Shown one piece after another: positions 1 through 5,524 of a stretch of DNA of 12,371 nucleotides. Source of the stretch: CAYJII01 sp964370225 (GTDB lineage: Bacteria; Bacillota; Clostridia; Oscillospirales; Ruminococcaceae); assembly GCA_964370225.1 (NCBI GenBank), contig CAYJII010000050.1, positions 1-12,371 of the forward strand, read 5' to 3'. The notes under the pieces are model-generated. The model did not search any database. It saw nothing but the letters and a program-made list of their open reading frames with translations, and had not been told where the DNA came from. Each line of letters opens with the position of its first letter. Position 1 is the first letter of the stretch. The position numbers and the translations under genes are program-made.

Positions 1-473
1 ACGACAATAATAATGGCGACGACAATAACAATGGCGACGACAACAACAATGGCGACGACAACAACAATGGCGATGACAACAACAATGGCGACGACAATAA
101 CAATGGCGACGACAACAATGGCGGCAACAACAACGCTGGTGATGACAACAACACTGCAGGCGGAAATGATGCTGATGCAGGAGCTGGTGATGCGGATGAG
201 AATATCGGAGATGACTTAGCGGTTGAAGGAAACGCTACCATCGAAGATAGTCAAGTACCACTTGGCGACGGCACTGATGCAACTGATGCAACTGATGCAA
301 CTGACGAAGATTCAACTGACATCGAAGATAGTGAAGTTCCACAAGCTTCAGGTGAAGGTGCAACTAACCTAACTTGGCTATGGGTTGGAATTGGTGTTCT
401 AGCAGCTTCATCACTAATCTTCTTCCTAGTAGCAAAAAGAAAAAGAGATGAAGAAGAGGAAGAAGTAGCATAA
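1..473 (+). CDS. C-terminal part of a repeat-containing, membrane-anchored surface protein (5' truncated)
   Basis: This is the 3' end of a gene entering from the left edge. The coding frame starts at base 3 and gives 156 residues. The first ~40 residues are tandem Gly-Asp-Asp-Asn-Asn-Asn units. An acidic, Ala/Thr-rich stretch follows, with three Asp-Ala-Thr units and two copies of Ile-Glu-Asp-Ser-x-Val-Pro. The end is an anchor: a hydrophobic segment of about 22 residues (bases 369-434, LTWLWVGIGVLAASS...) followed by KRKRDEEEEEVA. This layout matches Gram-positive cell-surface proteins with a hydrophilic spacer ahead of a C-terminal sorting signal or membrane anchor. No canonical LPXTG is present; the nearest equivalent is VPQASG at 336-353. 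The N-terminal functional domain lies outside the window, so its role (adhesin, pilin, enzyme) cannot be told. The other open frame through the repeat (Met-Ala-Thr-Thr units) is a shadow. That it is a surface anchor is an inference from layout. Confidence 0.75.
   Translation, partial: DNNNGDDNNNGDDNNNGDDNNNGDDNNNGDDNNNGDDNNGGNNNAGDDNNTAGGNDADAGAGDADENIGDDLAVEGNATIEDSQVPLGDGTDATDATDATDEDSTDIEDSEVPQASGEGATNLTWLWVGIGVLAASSLIFFLVAKRKRDEEEEEVA
3..119 (+). repeat. 18-bp tandem repeat encoding GDDNNN
   Basis: Five full 18-bp units (15-104) of the form ggcgacgacaacaacaat are preceded by a partial unit cut by the window edge and followed by a 15-bp unit (105-119). Differences between units are mostly synonymous third-position changes (gac/gat, aac/aat). 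The period is a multiple of three, so gain or loss of units would keep the frame and change spacer length. The array probably continues to the left of the window. Confidence 0.9.
273..299 (+). repeat. 9-bp tandem repeat (three copies of actgatgca)
   Basis: Three identical 9-bp units encode Thr-Asp-Ala in the spacer of the surface protein. They lie between two copies of a 12-bp identical stretch (atcgaagatagt at 240-251 and 321-332) that encodes Ile-Glu-Asp-Ser. The arrangement suggests local duplication within the spacer. Confidence 0.85.
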
Positions 474-502
474 GCTATAACTTTAAACTTAATAAGAGAT
501 AA

Positions 503-541
503 AAAACAGGCAATATCAGTTTAACTGATATTGCCTGTTTT
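503..541. terminator. Bidirectional intrinsic terminator between the surface protein gene and uxaC
   Basis: A perfect inverted repeat centred on base 522 pairs aaaacaggcaatatcagt with its complement around a 3-nt loop. It is flanked by six A on the left and four T on the right. It therefore ends in a U-tract whichever way it is transcribed. It lies between two convergent genes and can serve both. Confidence 0.9.
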
Positions 542-557
542 GTCGTTTGAGTTAATA

Positions 558-1958
558 TTAGTAGTTAAAATATCTTTTGCTATTATAGTAGCTAATTCCT
601 TCGATTATCTCTTTAAGTGCAGTTTCGTCACAAGGATATTCGCCATTTTCCACCCATGCGCCAATCATTTGGCAGAGTATGCGTCTAAAATATTCGTGGC
701 GAGTATAGGATAAAAAACTTCTTGAATCAGTGAGCATCCCGATAAAATTGCCGAGTAGCCCCATACTTGCGAGAGATTTCATCTGCTTTTTCATTCCCTC
801 AAGATGGTCATTGAACCACCATGCACTCCCATGTTGCATTTTTCCGATAGCGTCGCTTCCTTGGAAAGCACCGATTATCGAATTAATCGCATCGTCATCA
901 TTTGAGTTAAGGCTATAAACGATAGTTTTAGGGAGCGAATTACTAATATCTAAAGCGTCTAGGAAGTCGGCTAGCTCATCTGAAGAGGAGTTGTTCGATA
1001 CTACATCTATACCAATATCGTTACCGATTGTATTAAACAAGCGGGTGTTAGTAGCGCGCTTACAACTATAATGCAGCTGCATGACCCAATTTCGCCTGTG
1101 GTATTCTCTTCCTAAAAAAAGAAGAAAGAAAACTTTAAAAGCACGCTTTTCACTAGCGGTTACTGCTTGCCCATCTAAAATTTTAGCATAAATTTTAGAT
1201 GCTTCTTTCTCGGTGGTATCGCAGTACATTATATATTCAGGTCCGTGGTCAGAGATTGTGCAACCATTATCTGAAAAATAATCAAGCCTATTTAACAAAG
1301 CTGATTTAAGCGAGTCTAAGTCGGTGATTTTAATACCGCTTACATCAGAAAGCTTGTCAATGTATTGAAGATAGTCAGTTTTTTCAATCTGCATAACTCT
1401 ATCAGGGCGCCATGCAGGTAGAACTTTAGTTGCAAAATCTTTATCAAGTGCAATTTTTTTATGCCATTTTAGGTCATCAATAGGATCATCGGTGGTGCAA
1501 ATAATTTCTACATTAGATTTGCGAATAATATTTTTCACACTCATTGAGTCCTTGGATAAAGCTTTTTGCGTCAAGTCCCAAACCTCTTTTGCACTGTCTT
1601 TGTTTAAAACACCCTCGTATCCAAAATAATTTTTTAGCTCAAGATGACTCCAATGATAGAGTGGATTGCCGATTGCCTTAGGCAAAGTTTCTGCCCATTT
1701 TTGGAATTTTTCCCAATCGCTTGCTTCTCCTGTGATATACTTTTCCTCGACTCCATTCGCACGCATAAGTCTCCATTTATAGTGATCCGCATAAAGCCAA
1801 ACTTGTGTGATATTATCAAATTTTACATCATTGGCGATTTGTTCGGGGATAATGTGACAATGATAGTCGATTATCGGGAGTTTTGCTGAGTAAGAATGGT
1901 ATAATTTTTTTGCAGTTTTTGTTGATAGTAAAAAATTTTTGCCTAAGAATTTCTTCAT
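558..1958 (-). CDS. uxaC: Glucuronate isomerase (uronate isomerase)
   Basis: This enzyme interconverts D-glucuronate/fructuronate and D-galacturonate/tagaturonate, the first cytoplasmic step of hexuronate use. The product of 466 residues matches the usual ~470. It belongs to the amidohydrolase-type metal enzymes: the metal-binding His-x-His is seen as DYHCH near residues 31-35. Family landmarks include CTTDDPIDDL, the REYHRRNWVMQLHYSC region, GSAWWFNDH near residue 375, and LTDSRSFLSYTRHEYFRR. The ATG at 1958 is chosen because AAGGTGG (1964-1970) lies just upstream; a GTG nine bases further upstream falls inside that ribosome binding site. The gene begins 28 bp after a sulfite reductase-like gene on the same strand, with no terminator between, so the two are probably co-transcribed. 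No other uronate-pathway gene is in view, which is unusual because uxaC often sits with uxaA/uxaB or uxuA. The identification is secure; the context is not informative. Confidence 0.95.
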   Translation of the reverse strand: MKKFLGKNFLLSTKTAKKLYHSYSAKLPIIDYHCHIIPEQIANDVKFDNITQVWLYADHYKWRLMRANGVEEKYITGEASDWEKFQKWAETLPKAIGNPLYHWSHLELKNYFGYEGVLNKDSAKEVWDLTQKALSKDSMSVKNIIRKSNVEIICTTDDPIDDLKWHKKIALDKDFATKVLPAWRPDRVMQIEKTDYLQYIDKLSDVSGIKITDLDSLKSALLNRLDYFSDNGCTISDHGPEYIMYCDTTEKEASKIYAKILDGQAVTASEKRAFKVFFLLFLGREYHRRNWVMQLHYSCKRATNTRLFNTIGNDIGIDVVSNNSSSDELADFLDALDISNSLPKTIVYSLNSNDDDAINSIIGAFQGSDAIGKMQHGSAWWFNDHLEGMKKQMKSLASMGLLGNFIGMLTDSRSFLSYTRHEYFRRILCQMIGAWVENGEYPCDETALKEIIEGISYYNSKRYFNY

Positions 1959-1986
1959 ACTTACCACCTTCCATATTATAGCACTA

Positions 1987-2907
1987 TTATTTTTGTAAAA
2001 TTTCAGCTTTTTCTTTTAAAGCAGTGTCACAAAGTAGCATTTCCTCAAATTTTTCCAGTCCCACTCTATCGATAGTTTCGCCAAAGCGTTCCCCTGCACT
2101 ACCTTCCCTTTTGAATAATAGAATAGCTTTTTCGATTGTGTCCATAGCTTCTTCTACTGTGAAAAGTTTTGAAATTTGTGAGCCCAATCTGATTTTCTTG
2201 CCCCATTTTCCACCAATATAAATTTTCATCATGTCACGAGCTTCTTCGGTAACACCAAAATGACATTTGTTAAGACATCTTCCGCAGTTATTGCATAAAG
2301 TGGTGTCAACAGCAAACGCGCCATTCTCTAAAGTCACCGCTTTCATTGGACAGACCTCGATAACAGTACAGACTTTGCAGTTTCGACATTTGTCGCTTTG
2401 ATAGTTTATTACTCTTTGTCCGACTAATCCAATATCATTTAAGTCAGGTTTAGCACAGTTGTTTGGACATCCGCCTACCGCAATTTTCATTTTGTGTGGA
2501 AGAACAACATTGTAGTACCCCTCGTAAAATCTATCATGAATATCTTTAGATATTTGCATGGTATCACATAAACCGAATACGCAAGTTGTGCCCTTACACC
2601 CTACAACTGGACGTACTCTTGTTCCTGTACCGCCGGTTTTCAATCCATTTTCAGCTAAAAATTCTCTGAATGGCTCAATGTTTTCATATTCAATTCCTGG
2701 AACTTCGATTGTGAGACGAACAGTGAAAACCATGCGACCTTCTGCAAATTTTTCAGCAGCTAAAGAAATAGCTTGCATTTGTTTGGTGGTAATACTTCCA
2801 TTTTCTGTGATTACACGTGCGCTAAATTTTCTAGTACCCCTGTTGTGTAAAAATCCGAAACCTTTGACCGATTTAAGTTGTTCTGCTGTTAGTATAGCTT
2901 TTTCCAT
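1987..2907 (-). CDS. Siroheme/4Fe-4S sulfite (or nitrite) reductase-like protein with two ferredoxin clusters
   Basis: A 306-residue single-chain redox protein of the sulfite/nitrite reductase fold. Residues ~1-85 form the N-terminal ferredoxin-like half domain. Siroheme/[4Fe-4S] ligands follow: CKGTTC (C104, C109) and GCPNNC (C147, C151). A ferredoxin insert then carries two clusters: CRNCKVC...CP (C174, C177, C180, C186) and CNNCGRCLNKC (C205, C208, C211, C215). This order (half-repeat, siroheme site, 2x[4Fe-4S]) resembles AsrC/Dsr-like small reductases of anaerobes. Its likely role is cytoplasmic six-electron reduction of sulfite or nitrite with ferredoxin-type electrons, but the substrate cannot be read from sequence. 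No asrA or asrB neighbour is present. The ATG at 2907 has TAGGAG about 7 bases upstream. The first siroheme motif is C-x4-C rather than the C-x5-C of the classic assimilatory enzyme, and the first ferredoxin cluster has a C-x5-CP tail instead of C-x3-CP. It is the probable first gene of a two-gene transcript with uxaC. Confidence 0.82.
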   Translation of the reverse strand: MEKAILTAEQLKSVKGFGFLHNRGTRKFSARVITENGSITTKQMQAISLAAEKFAEGRMVFTVRLTIEVPGIEYENIEPFREFLAENGLKTGGTGTRVRPVVGCKGTTCVFGLCDTMQISKDIHDRFYEGYYNVVLPHKMKIAVGGCPNNCAKPDLNDIGLVGQRVINYQSDKCRNCKVCTVIEVCPMKAVTLENGAFAVDTTLCNNCGRCLNKCHFGVTEEARDMMKIYIGGKWGKKIRLGSQISKLFTVEEAMDTIEKAILLFKREGSAGERFGETIDRVGLEKFEEMLLCDTALKEKAEILQK

Positions 2908-2952
2908 AATAATTCTCCTAAAATTTAATAATATAGCGTCTCCATGAAACTG

Positions 2953-2980
2953 ATTATATCATATTTATTTATATTTACAA
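2953..2980 (-). promoter_or_regulatory. Promoter of the sulfite reductase-like gene/uxaC
   Basis: On the minus strand, TTGTAA (2975-2980) and TATAAT (2953-2958) are separated by 16 bp. The -10 is extended (TGATATAAT), which compensates for a 4/6 -35. Transcription would start near 2946, giving a leader of about 40 nt before the ATG at 2907. Confidence 0.65.
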
Positions 2981-3009
2981 GTATATTATTGTTTTTTTCT
3001 AGCAAAAAA

Positions 3010-3048
3010 AGACAAAAAAAACCCCTCAGAGTTATCTGAGGAGGTTTT
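3010..3048 (-). terminator. Intrinsic terminator of the rubrerythrin gene
   Basis: Read on the minus strand just after the rubrerythrin stop, aaaacctcctcag pairs with ctgaggggtttt (one bulged base) around a short loop and runs into a tract of eight T. The GC-rich stem and U-tract make a strong factor-independent terminator. It isolates rubrerythrin from the downstream sulfite reductase-like gene. Confidence 0.92.
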
Positions 3049-3053
3049 ATTAA

Positions 3054-3602
3054 TTATTTACCGAAGTATCTGTTAAGTAAACCAACAAAGCCACGGCCAT
3101 GTCTTGCTTCGTCTTTACTCATTTCATGAACTGTATCATGAATTGCATCTAAACCTAGCTCTTTTGCAAGAGTAGCAAGTTCTTTTTTACCAGCACAAGC
3201 ACCGTGCTCAGCAGCAGCTCTTAGCTCAAGGTTTTTCTTAGTAGAATCAGTTAATACATCACCTAGTAATTCAGCAAATTTAGCAGCATGTTCTGCTTCT
3301 TCAAAAGCATATCTTTTATAAGCTTCAGCAATTTCTGGGTAGCCTTCTCTATCAGCAACTCTGCTCATAGCTAGGTACATACCAACTTCAGTACATTCGC
3401 CCATAAAGTTTTGGTTTAAACCTTCAATAATCCTTGGATCAGCGCCTTTAGCTACACCTAGTCTATGCTCATCAGCATATGATAGCTCATCGTCGCTTAG
3501 TTCGTTGAATTTTTCTGTAGGTGCATTACACATTTTACATTTTTCAGGAGCAGTTTCCCCTTCGTGGATATATCCACAGATCTGACAGACAAATTTTTTC
3601 AT
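3054..3602 (-). CDS. rbr: Reverse rubrerythrin (rubredoxin domain at N-terminus)
   Basis: A non-haem iron peroxidase that reduces hydrogen peroxide (and in clostridial relatives supports oxygen scavenging) in the anaerobe's cytoplasm. The order is reversed relative to classical rubrerythrin. A short rubredoxin-like Fe(Cys)4 domain comes first (C6, C9 in CQICGY; C22, C25 in CKMC). A four-helix diiron domain follows, with E69 in the first helix, the EEAEH motif (101-105), a Glu/His-rich third helix (AAAEHGA) and DEARH (164-168). The 182-residue length fits reverse rubrerythrins. The ATG at 3602 is used because GGAGG (3611-3615) lies eight bases upstream; the ATG at 3617 overlaps that site and would add five non-homologous residues. 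The gene is monocistronic, with its own consensus promoter and strong terminator. Constitutive high expression is plausible; I see no convincing PerR box. Confidence 0.94.
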   Translation of the reverse strand: MKKFVCQICGYIHEGETAPEKCKMCNAPTEKFNELSDDELSYADEHRLGVAKGADPRIIEGLNQNFMGECTEVGMYLAMSRVADREGYPEIAEAYKRYAFEEAEHAAKFAELLGDVLTDSTKKNLELRAAAEHGACAGKKELATLAKELGLDAIHDTVHEMSKDEARHGRGFVGLLNRYFGK

Positions 3603-3671
3603 AATTATTTCCTCCATTAGTTATAAATATTTTTAGAAGTATTTTTTAGTATATTTCCTTCAATGTCTAAT

Positions 3672-3700
3672 ATTATACCGCATGAGTATACTTTTGTCAA
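3672..3700 (-). promoter_or_regulatory. Consensus promoter of rubrerythrin
   Basis: On the minus strand, a perfect TTGACA (3695-3700) and a perfect TATAAT (3672-3677) are spaced by exactly 17 bp. Predicted transcription start is near 3665, giving a leader of ~60 nt. A perfect match of this kind implies strong expression without need of an activator. Confidence 0.88.
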
Positions 3701-3750
3701 TAGGTTTTTTAGAAAAATATATAGAAATTGCGTTAAAATTATGTTAATAT
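3694..3750 (+). promoter_or_regulatory. Tentative promoter region for the radical SAM/uvrC operon
   Basis: Two weak candidates are visible. One is TTGTCA (3694-3699) with TATATA (3718-3723), 18 bp apart; it shares bases with the divergent rubrerythrin -35. The other is an extended -10, TGTTAATAT (3742-3750), without a recognisable -35. The gene is divergent from rubrerythrin, so some promoter must lie here or overlap it. I cannot choose between the two. Confidence 0.3.
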
Positions 3751-3773
3751 TAATTTAGAAGAAATAACGTTAT

Positions 3774-3779
3774 GGAGGG
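3774..3779 (+). promoter_or_regulatory. Ribosome binding site GGAGGG that fixes an unusual start
   Basis: This strong Shine-Dalgarno sequence lies 5 bases before ATC (3785) and 2 bases before ATT (3782) in the frame of the radical SAM gene. The nearest conventional in-frame start, TTG at 3833, is over 50 bases away. The ATG at 3772 overlaps the site but is in another frame that soon stops. Confidence 0.75.
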
Positions 3780-3784
3780 ATATT

Positions 3785-5512
3785 ATCAAAACTCTACTTG
3801 TTGGGATAAATTCAAAATTTATTCATTCGAATTTGGCTATTCGATGTATAAAAAAATATGCGAGAGATCATTTTGACATATCAATTGATACAATCGAGTT
3901 TACTATAAATCAAAGCTTTGACTACATTTTAGGGGAGATATATAGAAGCGCACCAAAGATACTTGCGTTTTCTTGCTATATCTGGAATATTGAGTTAGTC
4001 ACAAAGTTAGCGAACTCACTGAATAAAATATTGCCTGAAACTGTAATTGTTTTTGGAGGTCCACAGGCAAGCTATGATTACAGTGAAGTGCTAAATAATA
4101 ATTGCTGTGATATCGTGTGCTTGGGCGAGGGTGAGGTAACAATACCTATGCTTATTAAGGCTATTGAAAATGGCGATGATTTATCACAAGTTATTGGGAT
4201 AAGCTATAAAGCAGGGGAGGAAATACTCACCAGCGGATTTCGTGAGTTTATCGAAATGGATAGTCTCGGTGGAATTTATGAAGATATCAGCGAGTTTGAT
4301 AATAAAATAATATATTACGAGACCAGCAGAGGTTGTCCGTTTTCGTGCGCATATTGCTTATCTTCCGCACATAGTGGAGTGCGCTTTATGAGCATGGATA
4401 TAGTGAAAAGTCAGCTAGATTTATTTTTAAAAGAAAAAGCGCTGCAAATTAAATTTGTGGACAGAACTTTTAATTGCAACAAAGCACATGCGCTGAGTAT
4501 ATGGGAGTACATCATTGAAAATGACAATGGGTACACGAATTTTCATTTTGAGATTGCAGCAGACTTACTTGATGATGATATGCTGGAACTATTAAAAAAA
4601 GCGCGTCTTGGTTTATTCCAATTAGAAATTGGCGTGCAATCGACAAACGAGAATACACTATATGCAATATGCCGCAAAATGGATTTATCCCGTGTTTACA
4701 AAGTGGTGAACACATTGATTTCGTATGGAAATATGCATTTGCATTTAGATTTAATTGCTGGGCTACCTTTAGAAAACTACGAAAGTTTCAAAAAATCGTT
4801 TAATGATATTTATGCACTATCAGGGCAGATGTTACAGCTTGGCTTTCTAAAATTACTGCATGGCTCTGCGCTTTTTAGCCAAAAGGATAAATACGAAATC
4901 GTATGTAACGAACATGCACCTTTTGAGGTGTTATACACAGCTGATATAAGTTACACACAGATATTAAGATTAAAAGCAATAGAGCATCTTGTGGATATGT
5001 ACTATAATTCAAATAGATTTAAGCGCTCGCTTAAGTTTTTAGTGGAACAGCATAAAACTGCATTTGATTTTTTTGAGAGCTTTGCTGTGTATTTTGCAGA
5101 AAACAGGCTCAACGAAATTTCGCATAACAATATGAAGCTATATAAAATTTTGCATGACTACTTTGAAAGTGTTTCAAAAGATGTTAGTCAAAGAGAAATT
5201 TATGCACACATTCTGAAAGCGGACATGTATTCTCACGAAAAAGTGAAAGTTATACCTGAGTTTTTGGGAGAGGGAAACGACGAAGAACAAAAAAGCAATA
5301 TGTTTGATTTTTTTAGCCAGCCCGAAAATATAGAAAAATACTTGCCTGAATATGTGGGACTCCACACAAAGCAAATTTATAGGCAAGCGCATATACAAAC
5401 TTATCCATTTGATGTGGATGATGTGAACAATAAAACTGCTACGACAATTTTATATAATTATAAAAAAATAGATTTGTGTGGTAATTGCATAGAACGAAAA
5501 ATAATGCTATAA
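3785..5512 (+). CDS. B12-binding-type radical SAM protein (DUF4080-like), probable ATC start
   Basis: A 575-residue radical SAM enzyme of unknown substrate. An N-terminal cobalamin-binding-type Rossmann domain (~1-140) opens KTLLVGINSKFIHSNLAIR and contains VFGGPQASYDY and LGEGE. The radical SAM core follows, with the [4Fe-4S]/SAM motif CPFSCAYC (C184, C188, C191). A C-terminal region of ~200 residues, which I associate with DUF4080, ends in a CGNC pair. The classic DxHxxG cobalamin ligand motif is not visible, so B12 binding is uncertain. The frame has no ATG, GTG or TTG between an upstream TAA (3734) and TTG 3833. A start at 3833 would delete the first strand of the domain and leave the GGAGGG at 3774 unused. 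ATC at 3785 would place Met-Lys-Thr-Leu-Leu-Val-Gly exactly where the family normally begins; ATT 3782 is the alternative. The stop overlaps the uvrC ribosome binding site, so the two genes form an operon. Substrate and any link to repair are not established. Confidence 0.85.
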   Translation: MKTLLVGINSKFIHSNLAIRCIKKYARDHFDISIDTIEFTINQSFDYILGEIYRSAPKILAFSCYIWNIELVTKLANSLNKILPETVIVFGGPQASYDYSEVLNNNCCDIVCLGEGEVTIPMLIKAIENGDDLSQVIGISYKAGEEILTSGFREFIEMDSLGGIYEDISEFDNKIIYYETSRGCPFSCAYCLSSAHSGVRFMSMDIVKSQLDLFLKEKALQIKFVDRTFNCNKAHALSIWEYIIENDNGYTNFHFEIAADLLDDDMLELLKKARLGLFQLEIGVQSTNENTLYAICRKMDLSRVYKVVNTLISYGNMHLHLDLIAGLPLENYESFKKSFNDIYALSGQMLQLGFLKLLHGSALFSQKDKYEIVCNEHAPFEVLYTADISYTQILRLKAIEHLVDMYYNSNRFKRSLKFLVEQHKTAFDFFESFAVYFAENRLNEISHNNMKLYKILHDYFESVSKDVSQREIYAHILKADMYSHEKVKVIPEFLGEGNDEEQKSNMFDFFSQPENIEKYLPEYVGLHTKQIYRQAHIQTYPFDVDDVNNKTATTILYNYKKIDLCGNCIERKIML

Positions 5513-5524
5513 GGAGTATACACA

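Noticed and set aside
3..119. Tandem 18-bp repeat considered as a CRISPR-like or non-coding array
   Set aside because: Units are directly adjacent with no spacers and stay in frame as GDDNNN, with synonymous third-base variation, so they are coding.
13..219. Open frame of Met-Ala-Thr-Thr repeats
   Set aside because: It is the +1 shadow of the GDDNNN repeat. The frame beginning at base 3 continues into a sensible acidic spacer, membrane anchor and stop, while this one has no ribosome binding site or further homology.
1959..1967. GTG start adding three residues to UxaC
   Set aside because: The GTG is part of the AAGGTGG ribosome binding site that serves the ATG at 1958.
2558..2947. Plus-strand open frame of 129 codons opposite the sulfite reductase-like gene
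   Set aside because: It is antisense to a well-supported gene, has no ribosome binding site and no recognisable domain. The same holds for the open frames opposite uxaC, the ABC-F gene, the methyltransferase and trpB.
3603..3617. ATG 3617 start for rubrerythrin
   Set aside because: It overlaps the GGAGG site used by the ATG at 3602; the rubredoxin domain begins normally at MKKFVCQIC.
3618..3700. PerR or Rex operator upstream of rubrerythrin
   Set aside because: No match to TTATAATNATTATAA or TTGTGAANNNNTTCACAA convincing enough to report; the AT-rich context gives only partial similarity.
3833..5512. TTG 3833 as start of the radical SAM gene
   Set aside because: It removes conserved N-terminal residues (KTLLVGINSKFIHSN) and ignores the strong GGAGGG at 3774; there is no ribosome binding site near 3833.
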